Positions 30,985-41,843 of a stretch of DNA of 64,000 nucleotides are shown piece by piece. The translations under genes and the position numbers were made by a program. Positions within the stretch are counted from its first letter, which is position 1, and every line of letters starts with the position of its first letter. The notes beneath the pieces were generated by a model. That model did no database searches. It was not told the DNA's origin and saw only the letters and a list, made by a program, of their open reading frames with translations. Origin of the DNA: Symbiodinium natans (Eukaryota > Sar > Dinophyceae > Suessiales > Symbiodiniaceae); contig CAJNDS010000513.1 in the NCBI GenBank assembly GCA_905221605.1, positions 648,682-712,681 of the forward strand, given 5' to 3'.

Positions 30985-31288
30985 GTTTCTATGTATATAT
31001 GTGTATATGTATATATGTATATATGTACCTATGTATCTATGTATCTATGCACCTATGTATCTATGTATCTATGTATCTATGTATATATGTATATATGTAT
31101 ATATGTATATATGTATATATGTATATATGTATATATGTATATATGTATATATGTATATATGTATATATGTATATATGTATATATGTATATATATATATAT
31201 GTATGTATGTACATATGTATATACTTATGTATATATATATATATGTGTATATGTATATGTATATATGCATTATATATATACATATACA
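30985..31288. repeat. TATATG microsatellite
   Basis: Core (TATATG)n from about 31078 to 31190, flanked by TATCTATG and TATGTATG variants. Every frame reads as Tyr/Ile/Cys/Met/Val repeats and is not coding. Confidence 0.95.
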
Positions 31289-32098
31289 CGTGAGCCTGAA
31301 GCCTTTAATTAGTTTATTTGGCATTGAGCTTTTCTTCTCGTTTAAAAAAATGTAACGAAACTTAATATATAAGTGTACATTTTTGCTTATATAGGAACCA
31401 TGAGTTCTAATGTCAATCTCGTGTTGGCTTTGGAGTAAACTTCGCTTTGTGTAGGCTTCCGAGTCAACGTCGCTGTGTTTGTGGATGCAATTACTACTGA
31501 GGTTCGTGTCTTATACAAATCGCACGTCCAACCTATATAGCCTTTAAACAGCAACACAACGATCAACCCTCCACGCCTGTGTTCTACAGCTTTCATTGTT
31601 TTCATCTGCGGTTTGTTCACTCATTAGTACTAGTGATATTCACAATGTTGAGGCGATGGTAATAGCATGATCACTGGTAGTATTGGAAGCACTACGTGTT
31701 ACCAGTACTGCAACGTGCCAACACTTGGCAATATGATTTTTGTGAGGAATATAGGTAATGTTGGCAATATTAGTACTATTCCTGGCGCGAGCAAACTTCG
31801 TGGCTCTTTTAATATAAGCAAAAGCATGATGTATGGTTGCTGCGAGTATTACTTAGGGTACGAATATGTTAGCACATCTAGCGTTGCTAATGCAATGCCC
31901 CCAATTCGACCAACGTGAGGGTTCAAGCGAATGTTCGTCGGTTCTGGTTATGTTTGAAATGATTCGTCCTAAGACAAATTAGGGTCGACAACTCCGTTCT
32001 TTTGATGAATGCAGCTATGATATTTGCCTATGTTGTGGGATCCAAAGGGTGGCTGGGTACATTTTCGATACCAAAGTCACGAGTTTGACTAGTGAATG
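31289..32098. other. A+T-rich spacer, no gene recognised
   Basis: Moderately A+T-rich with one 83-codon plus frame (31667-31918; Asn/Gly/Ile/Ser-rich) that shows no known domain. Nothing else seen. Confidence 0.4.
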
Positions 32099-32170
32099 CT
32101 CGGACTTGAGATGCTGAGCCTTAAACCCAAAACCCCAAAACCTAAAACCCTAAAAACCCTAAACCCTAAA
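32099..32170. repeat. Small telomere-like block
   Basis: CCTTAAACCCAAAACCCCAAAACCT-type words ending in two good CCCTAAA units. A minor companion of the larger tract 560 bp downstream. Confidence 0.8.
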
Positions 32171-32729
32171 CTGCCGAGCGCTCTGCTGTCTATTTGCATG
32201 GGCGCTCGAGGCTTCGACCGAGGCCGCCGGCCGAGCGTCTCCACAGAACGGTCAGGGAGGGTAAAGCCTCCCGTGACTGGCCACGCTTCAGACTGGGGCG
32301 TAAGCCGTGTTTAAATGAGGTCCCCAAACCCCGTCATTTTGGTTTGGCTGTTTACCTGACAACACCAACGCCGGTGGGGGCCCGTTGAGCCACCCTCCAG
32401 CTTCGTGAGACGCCCCAAAAGAGGGGCATCCAGGATTGCCTTGACCCACAATGAAAATGCAGCTTTTCAAAAAAATTGAAATCGACGGGAAAGCCTCAGG
32501 AAGCCACGAGCCACCAACAGGCTCAAGAAGGCCACAGGAAACCCCTGAAGCCCCCCTGCAGTAGGGGCACTCTTCCTTAGAGTTCGGAAGGAAGCCCCTT
32601 GAGGAGGGTTTGGGGGGGTGAACCCTAAACCTTAAATGAGAAAAATTTGGGTGGTTGGGGTGGGACTACATGCTAACGCGAGCGAGCAGCCTGGGTTCTT
32701 TTAGCACCAGCGAGCTTCCCTTCTACTCA
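32171..32729. other. No gene recognised
   Basis: GC-richer spacer between two telomere-like blocks, with short frames only and isolated CCCTAAA words near 32620. Nothing else seen. Confidence 0.4.
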
Positions 32730-32945
32730 CCCTAAACCCTAAACCCTAAACCCCAAACCCTAAACCCTAAACCCCAAACCCCAAACCCTAAACCCTAAAC
32801 CCTAAACCCTAAACCCTAAACCCTAAACCCCAAACCCCAAACCCCAAACCCTAAACCCTAAACCCTAAGCCCTAAACCCTAAACCCTAAACCCTAGACCC
32901 CATACCCTTAGCCCTAAAGCCTAAACCCTAAACCCTACCCTAAAC
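32730..32945. repeat. Interstitial telomere-like tract, ~30 heptamers
   Basis: About thirty CCCTAAA units, many perfect, with scattered CCCCAAA and CCCTAGA variants. It is the best-preserved telomere-like block here and stops abruptly at the border of an A+T-rich island. Confidence 0.95.
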
Positions 32946-34075
32946 TTCGAGGTTTATTTTGAACCTGTATTCTTTGTTTCGGCAGCCGGGCGATTAAGAT
33001 TATGCAACATTCTACTAAAACTCCTGTTTACATAATACAAGAAAATATGATGTTATGTAGCATAATGTACTATATCTCAAGAGAATATAGTATCACATCT
33101 TAGAAGACAACAAATCTAATATATAATATCATATCATGCAATATAGTATCTTACCATGCCATGTACGTATTGCATCTTAAAGAAGAGTATATAATACTCA
33201 TATGTTATTGTACCATTGTATCAGTATTTTGTTATACTGTTATATTAGTGTTTATTATATCAGTGTGTTGTTATATTGTTATATTAGTCTTTTCGTCTGT
33301 TGTTATTTTATTTTATAGCATAGTTATTTACTAGAATATAAAGAAACACGATATTACTATGTTTTTAGATGATTAAAGTATGTGTTATTATATTTTGTCA
33401 TCTTGTTGTTGTAACATCATTACATGATTTATAGTAATATCAAAAATATCATATTATTATAACATAATGATATAAGAATACAAAAATATAGTATTATAAT
33501 GACCGCATGACATGACAAAAAAAAGTAAAAATGTGTTCATACAATAATGTGATAAAGAATATTATTCTACAGTAATGATATAGAAATAGAAATTGCAGAA
33601 TACCATAATACAATCATGTAATAATATAATTAACTTCTTGGTAGAATACCAAACTAGGAAAATATATTCATAATAGAATATATTGATATATTGATATAAT
33701 GATATAGTCATTATAGAATATACTGATAGTAATATAGTGATACAATCATACAGTCAGTTACAGTCATATCTTAGTATTAAAGTTTAAGAGTATAGTATTG
33801 TAGTAATATTACCATATACAATATAAAATGTTTCAATACAATAGTATAATGAAAAAGTAATATGATGATATATTAAAGCAATTACATATGAATATCATAA
33901 TCATTGTAATAATCTAATAGCATAATCATAATATAATCATATATTGACATATTATTAGAAGTATTAATATAGAATTATATAGTATAATGTAATATAACAT
34001 AAAATTGCTTAAACAAATACATGGATTATATATATATGTATATATATATATACCTATATCTACATGTATTCACAA
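32946..34075. other. A+T-rich island
   Basis: Roughly 1.1 kb of strongly A+T-rich sequence (ATATTATAATAATATC-like words) with no open frame of note. Composition differs sharply from the GC-rich DNA on both sides. Could be a non-genic island, a matrix- or origin-like region, or inserted foreign DNA; nothing in the sequence decides. No organellar gene was recognised. Confidence 0.7.
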
Positions 34076-34407
34076 AATGTTCTAGGGTGCCCCCGGTCTA
34101 AAGCCCCCGTGCTCTTTCTGTCTGGGCCTGTGCTAAGTTTCCGGAGGTCCACGACCAAGCAGTGGTTCTTACGATATCCAACTACGGAGGGGGGCTTCCG
34201 GATGGGTCAGCAACTGAGACGTGACAAAAGGCGAAGTGCAGAGGTTCAGATGGAAAATCATGCAAGAAAGCTCACTGTATAGGTACGATTCTAGACACAA
34301 GACCGGACGGTGGCCGCAGTGCTCAGTTGCTTCCGATGCTTGTCTGTGCATGTCGTTGTTGAGCTTGTTTTCAGAGGCTGTAGAGTTCGTTCTTTGCCAA
34401 TGGCCAG

Positions 34408-34452
34408 GAGATATCGTGGCAAGCTGGGAGAAGGTGCGCTGGGCGTTGTGCG
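34408..34452 (+). CDS. Kinase-like exon: glycine-rich loop
   Basis: After CCAATGGCCAG| the frame reads RYRGKLGEGALGVVR. GEGALGVV fits the GxGxxGxV nucleotide-binding loop of protein kinases. The exon would end before GTCCCA at 34453. Four more kinase-type segments follow on the same strand in the canonical order, which is why this short exon is called. On its own it would be weak. Confidence 0.45.
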
Positions 34453-34609
34453 GGTCCCACGAAGTTTGTCTGCTCTGGCCGGTGTTCGTTTTGCCTTGTT
34501 TGATGTCATGCTAGGCACTAGATGCCTAGAGTTCGGCATATCAGCTTTTTTTTTTTCTTGTTTCTGCACGCTGCAACATCGTGTCCTTGTTGCTTCTGCG
34601 GATGCCGAG

Positions 34610-34683
34610 GTGCACCAGGCTATTGATGTAACTGGTAAGCTGAAGGGGGATGTGGCCATCAAGGCGACAGCGATTGAGTTGTA
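34610..34683 (+). CDS. Kinase-like exon: beta-3 strand with VAIK
   Basis: Begins after GATGCCGAG| and reads VHQAIDVTGKLKGDVAIKAT then AIEL before TAG. Joined in phase 0 to the glycine-loop exon, the spacing from GxGxxG to the VAIK lysine is normal for a kinase. The true 3' end lies before the TAG at 34681-34683 but no clear GT donor is seen. Confidence 0.45.
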
Positions 34684-35182
34684 GTGTTCCAGCCTGCACT
34701 GCTCCGATTGAGCAGTTCTGTGGGAAGGTCTGCAAAGTCACCAAAGGTGCCAAGCCGACTGCTAAGGCATGGTCATAAGATTTGTGCTGTGTTTGCGACG
34801 ATAGCAGTCTTGCTTCTGGGTGATCGTTGCCGATTCGGGTTTCGTCCCTGCTTCAGCTTCGAAGTGCCTTCATCCTGCACCGGGAAGCGCAGTGGTCCCT
34901 GCAAAGGCCTACCTTGCAGATACAGACAGCCGGTAAGGCGAAAGTAGGCAAGACATAGCTCCACCATCTGTGGCAGGCTCCACAACACAAACTACCAAGG
35001 GTTTTCGGAGAAGAAGGCGGGAACCGCATCGTCTTCAGAGCCTTCAGAGCCTTCCAAGTGCTGTTGTAGGTTGCACATTACGTCGCACTCCGTCGCAATC
35101 GTTGGCTCAATGACTTTTGGTGGTGCCACCCTTTTCCTCGCCCGGCACAAAAAGCACTTGACCTCTTGATCAGGGCCACTTT

Positions 35183-35391
35183 TTGGCTCATACTTCGGCT
35201 CGTGCTAGAGTGGCAGAGTGTACAATAGCCTTTTGGACTGACTTGGGAAAGAGAGCAAAAATGGCAGGCGACCTTCTTCGCTCGATACCTGGAGGCAAAA
35301 ACAGTTGCAAGAGACGCATGGCTAAGCATGGTAACTGCATTCGGCAGGACCATACAGGTCGATGGAGCCGAGATCTGGATTTCGACACGGT
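35183..35391 (+). CDS. Exon-like frame inside the kinase-like gene
   Basis: Open frame with TIAFWTDLGKRAKMAGDLLR and RMAKHGNCIRQDHTGRWSRD, ending at GACACG|GTGAGA, a good donor. No kinase subdomain is recognised in it. It could be an insert between the N-lobe strands or belong to another gene. Confidence 0.3.
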
Positions 35392-35853
35392 GAGAACCTG
35401 ATGGGCTCCGACGTAGCTGATATTGGCAGCTCTAGTCTACAAAGCGGCTACAGGTTCAATCAAGCTCACATTTTCTGATTCCTAAGGAGCGTGCGACTTT
35501 TGAGTCTGCGGACTTTCGATGGGAAAAGTTCAGGCTGGGGGATCTTGAAGCATGGCAAAATGTGGTGAGCAGGGCTTGCTATAGTCGAAGCGCCTAGTGC
35601 CTCCTACTCGAGAACAGTTTTGAAACGAGTTCGGACAGCTGTCCTTCAGCGGGCTTCCGGCCTGTGCCATGTCCTATCAATAGCAGAACACGTGTCCTGC
35701 CAAAGCAGGTGTAGAAATGCCCTGCACGACTCTGCACGCCACTCTTCCTCAGACTCAACGTCGCTCAGTCAAGCTCCTAGGTGTGGCAGGCACGTGGGGT
35801 GGCGGGGTGGCAAGTCTGTTTTGTAGGGCTCGGAAGAGGAGCTGGGGGCGTGA

Positions 35854-36236
35854 GGAGCGGAGGAGGAAGAGCAAGAGGAAGAGGAAGAATTCCGTGCCGG
35901 GCACGTCGCTTCTGGGTCTACCGCTCCAGGGAGTCCGGTGGTTCCTTTAGAAGAAGGTCAAGCCAGAGGCGCCCAGCAGGTTGCAGAGGTGCGAGGGGAA
36001 TGTCCAGAGCCTTCCGAACATTCGATTTCCGAGTTCATCTATATCCTCCAAAGTTTGAAAAATAGTCGTTGCATGAAGAGGGCAAGTTACAGGCAGGTGT
36101 CGATCTGCGCTAGGCCTCCGGAGTCATTGCCTCCACATCCCTACGTGGCCATGGAGTTCGTCCCTGGCAGAACACTTCATGCTGCTCGTGCCCCAGGCTT
36201 TGGAAGCTACTGTAAGCGGAGAGTATTCGACCTGGT
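35854..36236 (+). CDS. Kinase-like exon: acidic stretch and hinge
   Basis: Open for 127 codons to the donor CTG|GTAAGT at 36237. It begins with an acidic run (AEEEEQEEEEEF), then EHSISEFIYILQSLK, and near the end PHPYVAMEFVPGRTLHAARA. YVAMEFVPGRTL matches the hinge of kinases (xVMEYVxGGTL). The AG|GTGTCG inside may be a further acceptor. A ~900-bp A+T-rich, microsatellite-filled intron follows. Confidence 0.45.
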
Positions 36237-36239
36237 AAG

Positions 36240-36897
36240 TTTAAGGGTCACTTCCAACAAGAGCAACAAGAAAATGACAGAAATAGTTCTTTACTACTAT
36301 AGCTATAGTTATAATCGTAATTAAGATTATGGTTATCATTATAAATACAATTCTACTTAGAATCATCATTACAAGTATAACTATAATTATGATTATACAT
36401 TTATTTGTAATTATTATAAGTATAATGAGAATGAAAATCATCGTGATAATTATAATGATAATTGTAATAACAATGATAATGATCGTTATAAGCATTATTA
36501 TGGTGAAAAATTATATTTATAGTGGTATATTATAATGACATATTTATTATTATTATTATTGTTACTATTGTTTTTGTTTATTATGGTTATGATTATGATT
36601 ATTGTGATTATGATTATGATTATGATGATCAGTATGATTATGCTGATTATGGTGATTATGATGACTATGTGATTCTGATGAATGTGATGATTATGATGAT
36701 TATGACGATTATGATGATTATGATGATTATGATGATTATGATGATTATGATGATTATGATGATTCTGATGATTATGAACATGATGCTTATTATTAGCATG
36801 AGTACTAGTACTACTACTATTATTATGAATATTCTGATTATGTTTTTGATTATTGTTATTGTGGTTATTGTTATTGTGATTGTTATTGTTATTGTTA

Positions 36898-36982
<85 letters not shown>

Positions 36983-37140
36983 CTTGTTCTTGTTCTTGTT
37001 CTTGTTCTTGTTCTTGTTCTTGTTCTTGTTATTGTTATTGTTATTGCTATTGTTATTGTTATTGTTATTGTTGTTGTTATTGCTACTGTTGTTATTACTA
37101 TTATTACTACTATTATTATTATTATTTGTATGAGTATCTG
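36240..37140. repeat. A+T-rich intron with GAT and GTT microsatellites
   Basis: Starts with the donor GTAAGT and is filled with TTATAATGATTATGAT words, then (GAT)n variants (36580-36780), (GTT)n (36898-36980), (CTTGTT)n (36981-37029) and (ATTGTT)n. Frames here are runs of Leu or Cys and are artefacts. It ends in TATGCAG|GCAG, an acceptor. Confidence 0.9.
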
Positions 37141-38739
37141 TCTTTGTATTATGCAGGCAGCTTCAGATCATGTACGCAGCTTGGTTTGACAGCTGTTCGG
37201 GCCAAAGACTGGGGTTTCGATGGATTTTGGCTGCCGGGCTCGTTCAATGTCATCCAAGTGCAGAAAGCCCACTGCAGATCGCGGCAGCATGATGGATTCA
37301 CGTGGGGCCATCCGCAACAGCCTATGTTGCCAAGCATTTGCCTGCCTTGGAATGGGCCAGCACAGAACACGACTGCTCAACTTGAGAAAGCCTGGCAGCA
37401 GCTGTAGGGAACTTCCAAGGATAAACCTCAAATCTTTCAAGTGCAACTGCTGCTGCTTGCATGAAATTCAAAACTAAAGAGGAAAATGGTCCTCTGCCCA
37501 GCACGGTCCAAAGCTGTCCTCTCTGTTTCGTGCACACCATACATGCCATGTTTCAACAAACTGGCACTGGTCACACGAGTCACATGCCCTTTTGCGCTGC
37601 CCTGAGTGGGCTGACTTCACATGTTCTTCCGAAGTGCTGTTCCTGAATGAGTTGTCCCGGTCGCCCATGAGTCTTTGGGCTGGTCCTGTAGCTTGGATCT
37701 GTTGAGGCCGACACAGGTTCAAAGCATTGGGGTTGCCCACTTCCGTGAGCAGTCCTTTGAACTTCCAACATCTTCCGACATTTGGGGTCGGTCCTATCAG
37801 CTTCTCTCATCCCCGTGGTCTACATGGTCTACACTAGCACTACATGTCTGCAAAAGACCGACCATCCGATGTAAAGTGACGAAGTTTTGAACAATTATCA
37901 GAAGGTTGCTCTATGTAGGAGAGTTACATTAGAACGCAAGGTGGGATCACTCTGTTAAATCTGCCCGTGACCCTGTTACAGCATATCTGATTGCTTTCGT
38001 TCGCAAGTGCTTCTGAATATGCCCTGAGTGCTCGGAGTCTTTTTGAGAGATCTATCGTCAGAGCAAACTACCGAGGCTTTGGGCTGGAGCCGAGATCAGC
38101 CAGTTCGCAGGGAAGCACTCCTCAGCCAAGAGGACGCGTTTTTTTTTCGAAATGCTCCTTGTTTGTCATCCAGTTTTTCGCGTGTTCTTCGTATTTTACT
38201 GTGTAGATGTTTCAATTGAGTGTTCTTGGAAGTGCGGGCTTCTTTGATTTCTAGGTTGTCTTTTGTTGGTTTCGGTTCTGTAGGGTTGGTTGCTGCTTGA
38301 GGCCCGGATGTCCGGACGTGTTGTCACTTGCCATATAAGCAGTTTGTTATATAGACAAAACATGCTGTGATGAGTGCTCATGTTCGCTTTACAGCATCAA
38401 TATGTGATGCTGCCAGATCATTGCAAGAAGGTCTTAGACCGCGAAGGCTACCACGCGCCGTTGATTTAGCTGATATCGTGAATCTTTGATCAGCAGTCGC
38501 TGCTTTCTGTGTTGCTGGTTGAAGTACCAAGCTTCTCACTTGTGTAGTGTATATATACTGACCGAAGACGGTTGTTCGAGGTCCCTATCTCTCTCTCTCT
38601 CTCACCTGGAAACGTTGGGGATGTGGCACGGGAAGCTGTAATGGCCTGGGCTCGTGCAGGAGAAAGAGCTCGTGGTTCGCCAAGCCGCGGAGGCGTGCAC
38701 GCACGTGTGTACGACTTTGTGAAGCATCGGTCTTCAGAG
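37141..38739. other. Intronic or exonic sequence of the kinase-like gene, unresolved
   Basis: Short plausible pieces include YVMLPDHCKKVLDREGYHAP (near 38400, after TACAG|) and VMAWARAGERARGSPSRGGV (near 38640). None can be placed in a kinase fold. A small CT repeat lies at 38588-38603. Confidence 0.3.
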
Positions 38740-38822
38740 GCTGAGCTTGGCTCAGCTTGCCACTTTCGGTGATCAGGCATTGGTGTACCTGGTAGAGATG
38801 GGACTAATACATCGCGATTTCC
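38740..38822 (+). CDS. Kinase-like exon: alpha-E helix and HRD
   Basis: After CTTCAGAG| the frame reads LSLAQLATFGDQALVYLVEM then GLIHRDF, ending in the first base of an Arg codon. This is the helix plus HRD of the catalytic loop. The exon ends at a GC donor (38823). Joined to 38884 it gives HRDFRTTN, with exactly four residues between Asp and Asn as in active kinases. Confidence 0.6.
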
Positions 38823-38883
38823 GCTCCTAGGCTGAAATGGTGAAGCTCGCTGTGTCTACTTCAGAAGAATGATCCTGTGCTAG

Positions 38884-39003
38884 GTACCACAAACCTGATG
38901 GTCTCAGAAAGGAAGGCTGCGAGCGACAGGCTTACAAACATAGCAAGGCTGATGAGAGATGTGCGCGATTGTGTGAGCATGCCTATCCCATTGCTTGGCG
39001 TGA
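38884..39003 (+). CDS. Kinase-like exon: rest of the catalytic loop
   Basis: Starts after GTGCTAG| with GT completing the Arg codon split across the intron and reads TTNLMVSERKAASDRL, supplying the catalytic-loop Asn. The frame then runs on as TNIARLMRDVRDCVSMPIPL; no DFG is seen, so the exon may really end soon after LMVS or the protein may be a pseudokinase. Intron 38823-38883 is 61 bp, GC-AG. Confidence 0.5.
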
Positions 39004-39310
39004 CTGAGTTCGCATCCACGTGATTGATCTGGGGCATACGATCTTGGCAGAGCGAACTTCTCAGAGAGTGCATCCCACGTAGATTCGATGACTGCGTCCC
39101 ATGACCAACCCCCTGTTCTCTGGAGGTCTCGCCAGTGCCGCAACAAGAGTGCCGTGGTCAGGCTCAACACCAGGGCTTGCGTAGTTTCGCAGGTATTTTC
39201 ATCACATATTTATTTGTGTGTTGCAGTATGAGGATGTGGTTAAGCAGCACAGCATGGCTTCGAAAGGTGAAAGCAATTGCTGGAAAAGGGTGCGTGTTGA
39301 GTGATCGTCA

Positions 39311-39404
39311 GTACAATTGCTCAGATTGTTGCGAGTTGTGAGACTTCTGGCTCAGCGGTTGGAGGCAAGCTACTGTATTTGAGTACGGAAGGGGCTTTGC
39401 CAGA
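39311..39404 (+). CDS. Exon-like frame, possible kinase activation-segment end
   Basis: Reads TIAQIVASCETSGSAV and then GGKLLYLSTEGALPE. YLSTEGAL can be matched to the Y-x-(S/A)PE-x-L of kinases, which fits its place between the HRD and SFGV exons. The same residues also resemble the strand after the Walker A loop in RAD51-like ATPases. The acceptor is GTCAG|T, not the usual AG|G. Unresolved. Confidence 0.3.
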
Positions 39405-39542
39405 GTTTTACGGCATTCAAAACCGCGCAAGAGGAATGAGGTGCAAGCAGCGGTCCAAGACGAAAAGGCTTAGAGAATCATCGTGTCTTAGTCTTTCACT
39501 CGTAGCCGTTGTAGTCTTAGTCTTCGGACAGATCTTGACGAG

Positions 39543-39712
39543 AGGTGCAATTGGAAAGAGGAGGAAAAGAAGCGCTTCGACTGGGCTCCGCCGGAGGTCA
39601 AGGTGGGCTCCAATTTCTTTGAGCGCAATCTGTGCAATATGGCAATGTCTCCGAGAGGCAAAGGAGAACTTCGTCAACTTTGCATACCCAGCACATTCAT
39701 TTGATGTGGCCG
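39543..39712 (+). CDS. Exon-like frame, unrecognised
   Basis: After GACGAGAG| a frame gives CNWKEEEKKRFDWAPPEVKV then GSNFFERNLCNMAMSPRGKG. Composition is convincing for an exon. WAPPEV could be a kinase-like APE but the flanks do not fit well. It overlaps a longer but less even frame (39301-39717). Confidence 0.3.
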
Positions 39713-41129
39713 GCTGAGACTGGCATTTTCTTGCAGTTCTCCGTTGGATCAGATTGCAGGCAGCAGGGATGCACACCTTTCTTGATCGCACGTGGTATGT
39801 TCAGCTCCGCACGCTCCGCACGGGCTCTCAAAGGGAACGCTTTCCGGGACAGCTTCCGAGTTCCCACTCACAGGGCCTTCGAAACAAATCCAGAGTAGGG
39901 AGCACATACTACAAGTGGTCCAACCCGAGGCCATCACGTACAATAGCCAAGACATCTTGCCACGTTCACAGACAGCAACTCAGTTTTTTCGGGTAAGTTC
40001 TTCGAGCACCCTCAACAGATCGAAACGGTCGCGCTTTAACAAAGCTTTCTCTACACCGTGGAGGTACAGCAGGGGCAGCCCGAAGGCCAGGTCAGGTGCA
40101 CACAGGGATGGGCTGAGCAGTTTGAGCAGTGCACCAGGAACAGTGGCTGTTTAAGCCCTCACAGCTACCTGCCAATTCCTAGCTTCGTGCATATCTTGAA
40201 AATCACTGAGCTGTAGACCGAGCTTTGGGAGAAAGCACAGCAGAGTGATGAAGCAACGGCCGTGCACTGTTTCAACTGCTTTCACATGCCTTGCCATGCA
40301 TTTGCTTTGTGTTCTGCCCCGCCATCTTCCTATCGGCCAGCAAGAAGAAAGAAAACAATCTACCCACCCCCCAAAAAATGCGCTTAGGCCTCGCTTCCCC
40401 GCGACGCATGGTTTTGCAATATTGCGTAGCCTTGCGCCTGCAGAGGCTTCGACCATACAGAGAGCAACGTCAGCGGTAAAACAGGAATATTCAACATAAG
40501 CAAATACCAATGGGTTCGTTAAGCTTCATCATTACAGGGACGTACTTGCTGTCGGTTATGTCAGTCACTGAAATTTCGTTCTGGATTTTCCATAGGCTTG
40601 TGGCACATGAAAAAGCGCCGACCGCTCCAGCATGACATCAACGTCTTTGGAAGGGCCAAAGAGGGAGCCCCTGAACGAAAGCATGTGACCCTGTTCGTGT
40701 ATGTGCAGCACGGCTTTTGCATCACTTTTGCTGCCGACTAACGTTGGTGGTGAAAGACGGCGTGGCGCGTGCGTCGCGCATACCAGCGTTACGTGCGGTG
40801 AGCGACTTAGATCGAAATAATTGTTACGGTGTTCCAAATCGCATTCCCACCTCTGCACCAAGTGCATGCTGCTCGCAAAGTTGACTCTTTCGGTACCTGT
40901 TTGGGTGAAGGCGCCATCGGGACAGAACCCGATCCCGTCTGCTTTGTGGCGTTCACGATTTCGCTCAAGGCGTTTCCTGTAGATCTGTGATCCTTTGGAG
41001 CCTTCGGGAATGTACAGCACGGGGAACAAGTTCTGCAAGCACGGCACGCGCGTTCATCACCGCGGCATTCTGCAGTTGACAGCTGTTGCAGCAAGAGTGC
41101 TTTGGATTTAGATGTTGACATCTTCCAAG
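39713..41129. other. Unassigned, probably introns and missed exons
   Basis: A plausible exon piece is VQQGQPEGQVRCTQGWAEQF near 40060. Other frames on both strands are short and lack motifs. A perfect short palindrome, CAGTTGACAGCTG, lies near 41075. Confidence 0.3.
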
Positions 41130-41297
41130 GTCTTTTCGTTTGGTGTGCTGGCTGTCCAGCTGCAGGCTTCTGGCATGCAGGTCCCACGTCAGCAGGTGGA
41201 AGGATGTGTGTTGCACATTTTTTCGCCCGAAAACGGTGCAGGCAGCGCGACTGACAGTCAGTCGGCTCATGGATGTGAAGGATGTGGTGTGCAGTAA
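41130..41297 (+). CDS. Kinase-like exon: alpha-F SFGV segment
   Basis: After CTTCCAAG| reads VFSFGVLAVQLQASGMQVPR. VFSFGVLxxxL is close to the DVxSFGVLLWEL helix of tyrosine-kinase-like (TKL) and tyrosine kinases; the Asp would come from the previous exon. The frame continues QQVEGCVLHIFSPENG to a TAA; the end is probably intronic. Its position downstream of the HRD exon supports one kinase gene over 34.4-41.3 kb. Confidence 0.4.
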   Translation, partial: VFSFGVLAVQLQASGMQVPRQQVEGCVLHIFSPENGAGSATDSQSAHGCEGCGVQ

Positions 41298-41715
41298 GTT
41301 GTGCGCAGTCCAGACGTGTGAGCTGGCAGTCAGCTCACCCCCTATCTTGTTCCTTCCTTGTTCATGAAAGACCCGGCGACTTCCAGCACATGGAAATCAC
41401 GGCCATGGCTCTCGTGTTTTAGAGCTTGTTTCGGGGTCGTCTTCATGAGGAGGGTGACAATGGCGAGTCCATTCCTGGAGCTCTTGGCCTTAGCCAGGCC
41501 GGGGCTGTGTGGCTGTGGGCGTTCCCAGCTTTGGCTGTTCTGTGACGCTGTGTACGCGTTGTGTACCTGAGTATTCTTGGAGGATATCCTGCGGCGCATG
41601 CTCGGCGAACCATTCGACCGTCCAAGCAATGCCGGCACTCTTCAACAGTCACATGGTGAGACAAGCCATTGACTCCAGCATTCTGCGGATGCGCAGTTGA
41701 GCTTACCTTTGCCAG

Positions 41716-41843
41716 ATGCCGAGCAGATCGTGAAGCATCTGCGCTGCAAAGCGCCAGAGTTGGACGTGGTGAAGTGCATGTCTAAGAATGTCCAAGCTGC
41801 AGAGTGGCAGGTTCCCACAGTGCTGGAGCGTAGGGGTGTGTGA
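41716..41843 (+). CDS. Exon-like frame, unrecognised
   Basis: After TTTGCCAG| reads AEQIVKHLRCKAPELDVVKC then MSKNVQAAEWQVPTVLERRG, ending at TGA. Helical, charged and coding-like, but no family recognised. It may be the last exon of the kinase-like gene or of a separate one. Confidence 0.35.

Noticed and set aside
30930-31355. Tyr/Ile/Met-rich frames
   Set aside because: Translation of the TATATG microsatellite in every frame and on both strands.
33000-34070. Mitochondrial or plastid DNA insertion
   Set aside because: Only composition suggests it; no organellar gene, rRNA or tRNA fragment was recognised.
35170-35200. Possible relic of the dinoflagellate spliced leader (GCCACTTTTTGGCTCAT)
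   Set aside because: It needs two insertions relative to the CCATTTTGGCTCAAG core; too weak to claim.
36522-37140. Frames of poly-Leu, poly-Cys and Phe/Leu
   Set aside because: GTT/CTTGTT/ATTGTT microsatellite inside a probable intron.
39311-39404. RAD51/XRCC3-like ATPase exon (GGKLLYLSTEGALPE, with GESNCWK upstream)
   Set aside because: The Walker A glycine would be Trp, no phase-consistent intron joins the two pieces, and the surrounding exons fit a kinase better.
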